DNA from: Nocardioides xinjiangensis
GTDB taxonomy: Bacteria; Actinomycetota; Actinomycetes; Propionibacteriales; Nocardioidaceae
Direction of reading: 5' to 3'
Length of the DNA: 64,000 bases
NCBI RefSeq assembly: GCF_017916455.1
Contig: NZ_JAFMSY010000002.1
Span: 372,001-436,000, forward strand
Of the stretch, positions 57,400 to 64,000 are shown piece after piece. Positions within the stretch are counted from its first letter, which is position 1. Each line of letters begins with the position of its first letter. The position numbers were made by a program, and so were the translations under genes. A model generated the notes under the pieces. That model was given only the letters and a program-made list of their open reading frames with translations, made no database searches and was not told where the DNA came from.

Positions 57400-57582
57400 C
57401 TAGCGGCGTTCGCCGAGCAGGGCGCGCGTGAGCTTGGCGAGGACCACGACACCGATGCTCGCGGCGATCGCGGCTGCCAGCGTGGCCGAGCCCTCGCTGG
57501 CTTCTCGCCACGTGACGTCGCGATGGCTCAGCAGCGCCTTCGTGCTGTCGAGGGGCGTCTGGTGCGAGGTGTGGTTCGTCAT
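57400..57582 (-). CDS. Small single-helix membrane protein
   Basis: 60 aa (MTNHTSHQTPLDSTKALLSH); one membrane helix near the C-terminus (AAAIAASIGVVVLAKLTRAL). First gene of the TetR unit, 22 bp downstream of operator site 2. Function unknown. Confidence 0.7.
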   Translation of the reverse strand: MTNHTSHQTPLDSTKALLSHRDVTWREASEGSATLAAAIAASIGVVVLAKLTRALLGERR

Positions 57583-57604
57583 GGGATGCCGTCCTCGGGC
57601 CGCG

Positions 57605-57621
57605 GGCTTACGTCGTAAACC
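57605..57621 (-). promoter_or_regulatory. 17-bp TetR-type operator, site 2
   Basis: Minus strand GGTTTACGACGTAAGCC, 16 of 17 bases as in site 1. A TTGATC with 17-bp spacing to GATGGT lies directly upstream, so the site would cover the transcription start. Confidence 0.75.
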
Positions 57622-57787
57622 ATCTCTCGGTCTGGCCCGCCGATCAAGCGCGGTCAGCGGGGTGCGCACCCCGGCGCGCCCACTGAAGTGACCGACGACA
57701 CCGCGGGGTAGGAGGCTGCCGGGGCCTGCGCGTGATTCCCGCGCCGACGGGCAGGAGTCCGGTGCCGGCCGTCGCCGGACCTCGAGC

Positions 57788-57825
57788 GGCGGCGCGACCT
57801 GGTCCGGGGATCAGGTCGCGCCGCC
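57788..57825. terminator. Perfect 14-bp hairpin
   Basis: GGCGGCGCGACCTG (57788-57801) and CAGGTCGCGCCGCC (57812-57825). Probably ends transcription of the minus-strand gene at 58041, insulating the TetR unit. The rest of 57622-58040 shows no gene. Confidence 0.6.
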
Positions 57826-58040
57826 GCCCTCTCGGTTGGGCTGCCTCGACCCCTGGGGGGCCCGTGGACCTGCGGGAGGTTCGACCACGGGGGGATCGAG
57901 GCGGCTTGCCCCTACAGCGTCCGAGACGGCTGCTCCGGTGCGGCGTGACGCAACGGTCGGGAGCGGTCTAGACCGACGTCCCCGTCATGGCCGGGCCCGC
58001 ACCCCTGGCTGACCGGCCGCGCTGCCGCGCCGGAGCGGCC

Positions 58041-58271
58041 TCAGGAGCCGTCGACGGCGAGCATCGTGCGCACCGTCGTCGGCGCCACGGCGCCCAGCTG
58101 TGCTATTCGTTCGACCGTCAGCACGTCCCGGGCGTCCCGGGCGAGGCCGGCGATCTTGTCGAGCGCCTCCCTGCGGGCGGTGGTCGCCGCCTCGAGCTGC
58201 TGTCCCGCGGCCGAGAGCAGGTCTGTCAGTGTCAGGACGTCGGCGGCACCCGAGTCGCGTTCAGCATCCAT
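58041..58271 (-). CDS. Small helical hypothetical protein
   Basis: 76 aa, almost wholly helical (LTDLLSAAGQQLEAATTARR), with a C-terminal stretch that could form a helix-turn-helix (ERIAQLGAVAPTTVRTML). ATG at 58271, 8 nt after TAACCT. It may be a small DNA-binding protein; uncertain. Confidence 0.6.
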   Translation of the reverse strand: MDAERDSGAADVLTLTDLLSAAGQQLEAATTARREALDKIAGLARDARDVLTVERIAQLGAVAPTTVRTMLAVDGS

Positions 58272-58279
58272 GAGAGGTG

Positions 58280-58285
58280 AGGTTA
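58280..58285 (-). promoter_or_regulatory. -10 element of the small helical gene
   Basis: TAACCT, 8 nt before ATG at 58271. Confidence 0.4.
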
Positions 58286-58438
58286 GCGGGCGACCGACAA
58301 GGTTCGTCCAAGGTCGCGTGCTGGTCCGAGCACCCCGGGCGCCTGCGACGCTCGGTGAACCGCGCCCGTTCGCCGCGCCCGAGCGGGCGCTCGGTGTCGC
58401 CAGGACTACCGCGCCGGCCGACGTGGGGGGCGGTTCGG

Positions 58439-58569
58439 TCAGGACTCTGTCGGCTGGGGCTTCGGTGTCGGGGCGTCCGGCTGCTCACCGGGCGCGATCG
58501 GGTTCACGGGGCGACGTCGGGCTCGCCGGGAACCGGCGCAGTCCCGGGCTCGAACGGTGCAGTGGTCAT
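58439..58569 (-). pseudogene. Small Pro-rich protein split by one base
   Basis: Frame A: MTTAPFEPGTAPVPGEPDVA plus Pro, then stop at 58504. Frame B from GTG at 58507: NPIAPGEQPDAPTPKPQPTE plus Ser, then stop. Composition and character are continuous across the junction, so a one-base loss probably split a 44-aa Pro-rich protein. The GTGA overlap would allow coupling. Too short for certainty. Confidence 0.35.
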
Positions 58570-58714
58570 GTCCCGGACGTACCCGCCACGCGAGGGACCA
58601 TGAGCCGTTCCGCGGGCGCCCCGCGTCCCGCGTCCCCACGACTGCCCGACCGCAGCCGGGACCACTCGGGCGTCCCGGCCTCCGGGTCGCTCCGGGCCTG
58701 CGGCCCGGCGCCGG

Positions 58715-59911
58715 CTACTCCAGCTCCAGGGCCTCCACGACGTGCTCGGCGATCGCGAGCGCGGACGTCGCAGCCGGCGACGGTGCGTTGCGCAGCGCGG
58801 TGATCCGGCCGACACGGTGGATGCGGAAGTCGTCGACGAGCGTCCCGTCGCGCTCGACGGCCTGGGCGCGTACGCCGGCTCCGCCGCGGACCACGTCCTG
58901 TCGCCGGAGGCTCGGGACGTAGGCCTGGGCGCGCTTGACGAACAGGCGGACGCTCAACGACCCAGCGATCTCCGCGGCACCCATCCGCCAGTGGTCCCCC
59001 GCGATACGCCGGAAGCCCGGATAGGTGACGGTCTCCCGGAGGTCGGACAGCGAGAAGTCGCGTGTGCGGTAGCCCTCCCGAGCCGTCGCGAGCACGGCGT
59101 TGGGCCCGACGTCGACGGAGCCGTCGACCCGGCGGGTGAAGTGGACACCGAGGAACGGGTAGGAGGGGTCGGGCACCGGGTAGATGAGGCCGCGGACGAG
59201 GTCGGCTCGTTCGGGCACGAGCTTGAGGTATTCACCGCGGAAGGGCAGGATCGCCGGATCCTGCCCGTCACCCGCAGCCGTGGCCAGCCGGTCCGACTGG
59301 AGACCGGCACACAGGAGCACGTGATCGAACTCGAGCACCTCTCCGTCCGCCGTGGTGAGGTGGACGCTCCGGGGCGCCGAGCTCAGGTGCCGGACCTCCG
59401 TCGCCAGGCGGATCTCGCCCCCGTCCGCGGCGACGTCGGCCGCCAGCGCCTCGCTGACCGCGACGAAGTCGGTGATGGCCGTGGAGGGTGAGTGGAGCGC
59501 GGCGATGCCCTCCACATGGGGCTCGACATCCTTCATCTGCGGCCCGGTCAGACGCCGGAGGCCAGGCACGCCGTTGGCCCGCGCCCTGGTCTCGATGTCA
59601 TCGAGGAGCAGGACCTCCGCGGCGGTCGACGCGACGACGAGCTTGCCGCAGGCGTCGTACACGACACCCTTCTCCTCGCAGTACGCCCTGAGGAGGCCGA
59701 CACCGCGCCGGCAGAGCGCAGCCTTGAGCGAACCGGGCTTGTAGTAGATGCCGGCGTGGACGACACCGCTGTTGTGGCCGGTCTGGTGCCGTGCGACCCC
59801 GTCCTCCTTGTCCACGACCGTGACGCGGGTGCCGGGAAGGACCTCCTGGATCCGGCGCGCCACGGCGAGGCCGACGATGCCTGCTCCCACCACGCCGACG
59901 GACCGCGTCAC
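58715..59911 (-). CDS. lhgO: L-2-Hydroxyglutarate oxidase
   Basis: 398-aa FAD-dependent oxidase of the DAO/GlpO family, oxidising L-2-hydroxyglutarate to 2-oxoglutarate. VGVVGAGIVGLAVARRIQEV is the FAD motif; RHQTGHNSGVVHAGIYYKPG, with SLKAALCRRG next, is specific to LhgO. Also FRGEYLKL and HFTRRVDGSVDVGPNAVLA. GTG at 59911 was chosen at the FAD domain start; the longer frame upstream has no similarity. It may be coupled to a tiny upstream frame. Confidence 0.9.
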   Translation of the reverse strand: MTRSVGVVGAGIVGLAVARRIQEVLPGTRVTVVDKEDGVARHQTGHNSGVVHAGIYYKPGSLKAALCRRGVGLLRAYCEEKGVVYDACGKLVVASTAAEVLLLDDIETRARANGVPGLRRLTGPQMKDVEPHVEGIAALHSPSTAITDFVAVSEALAADVAADGGEIRLATEVRHLSSAPRSVHLTTADGEVLEFDHVLLCAGLQSDRLATAAGDGQDPAILPFRGEYLKLVPERADLVRGLIYPVPDPSYPFLGVHFTRRVDGSVDVGPNAVLATAREGYRTRDFSLSDLRETVTYPGFRRIAGDHWRMGAAEIAGSLSVRLFVKRAQAYVPSLRRQDVVRGGAGVRAQAVERDGTLVDDFRIHRVGRITALRNAPSPAATSALAIAEHVVEALELE

Positions 59912-60021
59912 GGCCGGTCCGTCCCGGCAGGACCCCACCCCGGCTGTCCGCGGAGTCGCCCTCCCCCGTCGGCATGAGGGGCGCGGGGCGATGTCCGGCC
60001 TCGCACGGCGGCTACCGACAT
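59908..60021 (-). CDS. Possible 37-aa leader frame coupled to lhgO
   Basis: MSVAAVRGRTSPRAPHADGG and 17 more residues. AAAGG lies 7 nt before the ATG and the stop overlaps the lhgO GTG (GTGA). Composition is not distinctive, so it could be chance. Bases 60022-60253 hold nothing else. Confidence 0.22.
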   Translation of the reverse strand: MSVAAVRGRTSPRAPHADGGGRLRGQPGWGPAGTDRP

Positions 60022-60253
60022 GGGTCGACCTTTCGGTACGGAGGGCTGGTGCGCCGGCGCACGTGCACCGGGTGCTCGCAGACACCTTGGCCTGCGAGGC
60101 GCTCCACGTCCATCGTCAACTTTCACGACATCGGCCCAGGGGACGGCTCGGCTGACCGAGCAGCCCGTCGACGACGTGGACATGCCGGGGCGACCTGCCG
60201 CCGGCGTACGCGCGGCGCCGGCATGCGCTGCGATCGGCGTCCGTGCCCGTGGA

Positions 60254-60553
60254 TCAGCTGGGAAAGGGGTTGTCCTCGTGCCGCGGGTCCAGCCGGGGGT
60301 AGCCCGCCTTCGGCTCGACGCCCGCCGGCTTCGGCTCCTCCCCGCCCGAGCTCTGCTCGGGCGGAGCGTCGGCCGGCGTCTCGAGCCGCGAGTTGTCCCG
60401 CAGGCCGTCGGTGCCGGTCTGTCCCGGCCCGACGTGGCCGACGCGCTCGCTGCTGGAGCCCATGCCGCCTGCCGCGCCCTCGGGACCCGACGAGTTGGGC
60501 GTCGAGGCGCGCTCCTCGTCTGCGACGTCGCGATGGTGCTCGGAGCTGGTCAT
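60254..60553 (-). CDS. Small disordered hypothetical protein
   Basis: 99 aa, hydrophilic and rich in Gly, Ser, Pro and Glu (MTSSEHHRDVADEERASTPN), ending YPRLDPRHEDNPFPS. No fold predicted by eye. ATG at 60553 follows AGAGGGACC. Similar short disordered proteins occur in other actinobacteria. Confidence 0.6.
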   Translation of the reverse strand: MTSSEHHRDVADEERASTPNSSGPEGAAGGMGSSSERVGHVGPGQTGTDGLRDNSRLETPADAPPEQSSGGEEPKPAGVEPKAGYPRLDPRHEDNPFPS

Positions 60554-60665
60554 GGGTCGGTCCCTCTCGTTCGTGGCCGCTGGCCTCGCGTACCCCGGCC
60601 GCGGTCCGCGCATGTGCTCCAGCGCGGTGACCGTCCCGGGTTGGCCGGGCTGGCATCGTGGCCAC

Positions 60666-61904
60666 ATGCACGTCGTCGACCTCGAGCAGGCCGTTCACAC
60701 CGTAGGGGACCACTGCGGCTCCGTCGAGGGCGTGCCACGCGTGGTGACCAGCGGCAACTTCGCGTCCCCCGTCGCGCTGCTCGGCCCGCTGCTGGCGCAG
60801 CTGCCGACGGCGCGGCTCCACGCGCTCAACGCGCAGCCGGACCTGCCGCTCCACGAGGGCGTCGTGCCGGAGACGACGTTCGTCGGACCGGGCTTCCGTC
60901 GGCACCCGCGCCTGTCCTACGTGCCCTGCCGCCTCTCCATGGCGCCCCGGCTGTTCCACGGACCGCTCCCCCCGGACGTCGTGGTGGTGCACACCACCGT
61001 GCCTCGCGACGGCCGGGTGTCCCTCGGCCTGGAGGTCAACGTGCTGCCCGCCGCGGTCGAGGCCGCCCGGGCGCGGGGCGCGCTCGTCGTGGCCCAGCTG
61101 AACCCGCGCATGCCGTGGACCTTCGGCGACGCGGAACTGTCGGTGGACGACGTGGACGTGGGGGTCGAGGTGGACGCCCCGCTCGCCACCCACGTCACCG
61201 GCGCGCCCGGCGAGGACGCGCGCCTGATCGGCTCCAGGGTCGCGGCGGAGATCGGCGACGGCGCGACGCTCCAGGCGGGGATCGGCGAGGTGCCCGACGC
61301 GACCGTCGCGGGCGTGCTGGAGCGCCGCGGCCTGCGGGTGTGGACGGAGATGTTCAGCGACGGCGTCCTGGCACTGGAGCGCGCGGGGGCGCTGGACCGC
61401 GGCACGCCCGTGCGGACGTCGTTCGTCTTCGGCAGCCAGGAGCTCTACGACTGGGTCGACGACAACCCGCGGGTGCGGATGCTCCGCACCGAGACCACCA
61501 ACTCCCCCGCCGAGATCGCGCGGCAGCCGGCGATGACGTCGATCAACACCGCCCTCCAGGTCGACCTCTTCGACCAGGCCAACGCCTCTCGCATCGGCGC
61601 CCGCATCCACAGCGGCTTCGGCGGCCAGACCGACTTCACCGTCGGCGCCAGCCACTCCCCGGGCGGCCGGGCGTTCATGGCGCTGCGCAGCTGGCACCCG
61701 AAGGCCGACGTCTCGACCATCGTCCCGCTCGTGGACGAGCCGGTGACCTCCTTCCAGCACGGGGCCGTCGTCACCGAGCAGGGCGTCGCCTGGATGTGGG
61801 GCCGCGACGAGCGGCAGCAGGCGCACAACCTGATCGAGCACGCCGCCCACCCGAGCGTCCGGGACGACCTCCGTGAGGAGGCACGGGCCATGGGCCTGGC
61901 CTGA
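60666..61904 (+). CDS. Acetyl-CoA hydrolase/transferase family (4-hydroxybutyrate CoA-transferase-like)
   Basis: 412 aa. Two CoA-transferase-type domains. ATLQAGIGEVPDATV, the catalytic-Glu region VWTEMFSDGVLALERAG, RIHSGFGGQTDFTVGASHSP and GRAFMALRSWHPKADVSTI are typical. Transfers or hydrolyses acyl-CoA such as acetyl- or 4-hydroxybutyryl-CoA; which one is not clear. ATG at 60666; a weak CATCGT -10 sits 6 nt upstream. Convergent with the first GAF-ANTAR gene, 8 bp between stops. Confidence 0.88.
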   Translation: MHVVDLEQAVHTVGDHCGSVEGVPRVVTSGNFASPVALLGPLLAQLPTARLHALNAQPDLPLHEGVVPETTFVGPGFRRHPRLSYVPCRLSMAPRLFHGPLPPDVVVVHTTVPRDGRVSLGLEVNVLPAAVEAARARGALVVAQLNPRMPWTFGDAELSVDDVDVGVEVDAPLATHVTGAPGEDARLIGSRVAAEIGDGATLQAGIGEVPDATVAGVLERRGLRVWTEMFSDGVLALERAGALDRGTPVRTSFVFGSQELYDWVDDNPRVRMLRTETTNSPAEIARQPAMTSINTALQVDLFDQANASRIGARIHSGFGGQTDFTVGASHSPGGRAFMALRSWHPKADVSTIVPLVDEPVTSFQHGAVVTEQGVAWMWGRDERQQAHNLIEHAAHPSVRDDLREEARAMGLA

Positions 61905-61912
61905 GGCGGCCC

Positions 61913-62605
61913 TCAGCCGGGCTCGGGGAGCCGGCGCGTGCGGGCGATCTCGGCAGCCAGCACGGCGACCTTGCGGTTGGAGGTGGAGGACAGGCGCCGG
62001 AGGTAGTCGAACGCCTGGTCCGCGGTCATGTCGTAGCGCTCCATGAGCACTCCCTGGGCCTGCCCGATGATCGTGCGGTTGTGCAGCGCCAGCCCCAGCT
62101 GGTCGATCTGCATCTCGGCCGCGATGATCACCGACAGCTGGCCCGCCAGCGCCTGGGCGACGGCGACGTCGTCGGCGTCGAACCGGGACCCCTGCGCGCA
62201 GTACAGGCTGAGGGCGCCGTAGGAGTGCTCGTCGGTGTACACGAGCAACGACATCATCGAGTCGACGCCGAGGTCGTGGTGCACCCGCGGCGCCCAGGCC
62301 GGCCACCGCCGCTCGGCGGACAGCGCCGGGCTCACGAGCGTGTTCTGGTCACGGCGCACGTCCAGGCACGGGCCCTCGCCCAGCTCGGTCTGCAGCTGGT
62401 TCGCGCGGCAGACCAGGTCGTCGCTGCTGGCCCTGGTCACCAACCGGCCCTTCTGGTTCACCGTGAGTCCCGCGTGGTCGCACCGCGCGATGAGCTCGAC
62501 GGCAGCAGCGACGGCGACCTCGAGGCGCGCGTCCTCGTCGCGAGCGGCGGCCAGCGCCTGTGCCAGCTGGGCGAATCCCCCGAGAAGCTGCCTCGCGTCG
62601 TCCAC
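61913..62605 (-). CDS. GAF-ANTAR regulator 1
   Basis: 230 aa. GAF domain (about 20-160; AGLTVNQKGRLVTRASSDDL, GEGPCLDVRRDQNTLVSP) and C-terminal ANTAR RNA-binding domain (IIGQAQGVLMERYDMTADQA, FDYLRRLSSTSNRKVA). ANTAR proteins bind paired hairpins in nascent RNA and prevent termination. GTG at 62605 chosen for GGGAGGAGG 6 nt upstream; a GTG 11 codons earlier is possible. Confidence 0.9.
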   Translation of the reverse strand: MDDARQLLGGFAQLAQALAAARDEDARLEVAVAAAVELIARCDHAGLTVNQKGRLVTRASSDDLVCRANQLQTELGEGPCLDVRRDQNTLVSPALSAERRWPAWAPRVHHDLGVDSMMSLLVYTDEHSYGALSLYCAQGSRFDADDVAVAQALAGQLSVIIAAEMQIDQLGLALHNRTIIGQAQGVLMERYDMTADQAFDYLRRLSSTSNRKVAVLAAEIARTRRLPEPG

Positions 62606-62690
62606 GCGCCCTCCTCCCGTGGTCGCGATGCCCGTCACCGAATGCTAGGCGGCACGGCCCCGGCGGGCCAGCAGGGCTGCGCCGGCCCGG

Positions 62691-63380
62691 TCAGCGGTCG
62701 GACCCGTCCTCGACGCCTGCCTGCAGGAGGCGCTCGGCGACGAGGCGGAGCTTGAGGTTCTCGTTGTTGGAGAGCCGGGTGAGGAAGCCGAAGGCGCGGG
62801 CCTCGTCGACCGAGTAGCGCTCCATCACCACGCCGACGGCCTGCCCGATGACCTGGCGGCTCTTGACGGCCTCCTGCAGCTGGTCGATCTGGCGAGCGTA
62901 GTCCAGTGCCATCGCCGACTGGTGGGCGAACAGGAGGGACAGCGCACCGAGGTCCTCGAAGGCGCCGACCCGGGACGAGTACAGGTTGAGCGCACCGTTC
63001 GACCCGTCGGCGTCGAACAGCCGGATGCCGGCCTGAGCCCGGATGCCGGCCCGCAGGGCGATCGGGGCGTACCGCGGAAAGCGCTCATCGGCGGCCAGGT
63101 TGGGCGCGGTGATGTGCACGGTGTCGACCGCGGCCTCGTAGCAAGGCCCCTCCTGCAGCTCGTACTGGGCCGCGTCGACGTCGCACAGCAGCTCGTCTGT
63201 CGGGGCCACGGTCTCGAGGCGACCATCCGCGTGCTTGACGGTGAGGCTGCTCCACTGGACGTCCGGGAGGACCTCGACCGCCGCGGCCGTGATGTTGGAC
63301 AGGGTGGCGTCGAGATCGCCCGGCCGCAGGGCGGCGGCGAGCTGGCGCGAGGCCTCCACGAGGCGATCCTGGTCGGTCAC
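62691..63380 (-). CDS. GAF-ANTAR regulator 2
   Basis: 229 aa, same architecture as its neighbour: GAF (QWSSLTVKHADGRLETVAPT, QEGPCYEAAVDTVHITAPNL) and ANTAR (VIGQAVGVVMERYSVDEARA, FGFLTRLSNNENLKLR). GTG at 63380 lies 6 nt after TACGCT. It is 85 bp upstream of regulator 1 on the same strand; the two may respond to related signals and share RNA targets. Confidence 0.9.
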   Translation of the reverse strand: MTDQDRLVEASRQLAAALRPGDLDATLSNITAAAVEVLPDVQWSSLTVKHADGRLETVAPTDELLCDVDAAQYELQEGPCYEAAVDTVHITAPNLAADERFPRYAPIALRAGIRAQAGIRLFDADGSNGALNLYSSRVGAFEDLGALSLLFAHQSAMALDYARQIDQLQEAVKSRQVIGQAVGVVMERYSVDEARAFGFLTRLSNNENLKLRLVAERLLQAGVEDGSDR

Positions 63381-63386
63381 CGCCCC

Positions 63387-63392
63387 AGCGTA
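63387..63392 (-). promoter_or_regulatory. -10 element of GAF-ANTAR regulator 2
   Basis: TACGCT, 6 nt before GTG at 63380. Confidence 0.45.
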
Positions 63393-63412
63393 GGCCCTCC
63401 CGGCCGGGGGAC

Positions 63413-64000
63413 CTACCTGGACGGCGCGCCGTCCGGCTCGTCCGCCCCCGCGCCGAAGGCACGCCGCAGGTGCCGAGCAGCCTCCTGCTGCGCCTCCTCG
63501 GCCTTCGCGAGGACGGCCGCCGCCCCGAAGAACTCGTGCATCACCCCGTCGTAGTGGCGCAGCGTCGTGTCGACGCCGGCCTCCTCGAGCCGGCGCGCCC
63601 AGTCCTGGCCCTGGCTGCGCAGCACGTCGCGCTCGGCCGTGATCACCAGGGTCGGCGGCAAGGCCGCCAGGCGCTCGGCAGGCACACCGAGCAGGTCCAC
63701 CCGCGGGTCGGACGCCGCGTCGGGCCGGCCCTCGAAGGCGTGCATCGCCATCCAGGACAGCAGGGGACGGTTCAGCGGACGCGCGTCGGCGGCGTCCTGC
63801 ATCGACTCGCCGTGCTGCTCCGGGGTCACGAGCGGGTACACGCACACCTGCGCGACCGGCACCGTCTCGCCGACCTCGGCGAGCTGCAGGCACGTGGCGG
63901 CCGCCATGTTGCCGCCGACGGACTCACCGCCGATCGCCACCCGAGTCGGGTCGCCCCCGAACGAGGCGGCGTTCTGGAGCACCCAGCGGTACGCCATCAG
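63413..64000 (-). CDS. Alpha/beta-hydrolase-fold esterase (3' part only)
   Basis: The C-terminal 195 aa are in the window; the 5' end lies beyond 64000. The nucleophile elbow GESVGGNMAA (serine in GxSxG) and the late His in YDGVMHEFFG are visible, as is the acid region VITAERDVLRSQG. This is the hormone-sensitive-lipase/acetyl-hydrolase group; the HGGG oxyanion motif should lie outside the window. Substrate unknown. Methionines inside the visible part are not starts. Confidence 0.85.
   Translation of the reverse strand: MMAYRWVLQNAASFGGDPTRVAIGGESVGGNMAAATCLQLAEVGETVPVAQVCVYPLVTPEQHGESMQDAADARPLNRPLLSWMAMHAFEGRPDAASDPRVDLLGVPAERLAALPPTLVITAERDVLRSQGQDWARRLEEAGVDTTLRHYDGVMHEFFGAAAVLAKAEEAQQEAARHLRRAFGAGADEPDGAPSR

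Overview
The window is high-GC DNA with the gene content of an actinobacterium. A Nocardioides-type member of the Propionibacteriales/Nocardioidaceae fits best, judged from protein resemblance and from the order lpd-sucB / lipB-lipA / DUF4191 / RDD / glnA. GlnR boxes upstream of glnA and many leaderless promoters (TANNNT placed 5-8 nt before the start codon) support this. The genus is an inference. I found no rRNA, tRNA, CRISPR array, transposase or integrase.

Layout. 0-20 kb is mostly housekeeping: a secreted M36 metallopeptidase; a GAF-GAF histidine kinase with RNase J and dapA; TfoX-domain and Nudix proteins; the overlapping thyA-folA-GntR operon; a methyltransferase; gcvT divergent from pepA; a large LuxR-type ATPase regulator; and a YceI pair. 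20-34 kb is built around lipoate and 2-oxo-acid dehydrogenases: lpd, a two-lipoyl-domain E2, a fused double ABC exporter, a YfcH-like epimerase, lipB, lipA, DUF4191, RDD and glnA. 34-39.3 kb is a visibly lower-GC accessory block with a PD-(D/E)XK nuclease-like protein, an Ala/Lys-rich protein with two EF-hand-like loops, a membrane-anchored protein and decayed sequence. 39.3-53 kb is mixed accessory DNA: a microbial rhodopsin, an RTX-repeat protein, AzlCD, DUF998, a TetR/glycosyltransferase pair, a narK remnant, a second large LuxR regulator and a PIG-L deacetylase. 53-57.6 kb looks like an envelope-stress regulon with two transcription units sharing one TetR-type operator: MscS-like, split PRC-barrel/DUF2382 and a membrane protein in one; two membrane proteins and TetR in the other. 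58-64 kb carries L-2-hydroxyglutarate oxidase, an acetyl-CoA hydrolase/transferase family enzyme, two GAF-ANTAR regulators and the end of an alpha/beta hydrolase.

Main points for follow-up: eleven copies of a fixed-length 42-nt palindromic repeat in two arrays about 20 kb apart; a duplicated 17-bp operator that ties a TetR gene to two operons; a single-base frameshift splitting a PRC-barrel/DUF2382 gene while creating an ATGA stop/start overlap; a DTE-type rhodopsin with an unusual helix F; and an ABC fusion whose second ATP site appears degenerate at three positions. How the genes act together: LipB and LipA would lipoylate the two lipoyl domains of the E2 encoded about 6 kb upstream, and Lpd would reoxidise them. 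GlnR control of glnA is inferred from an exact four-half-site array.
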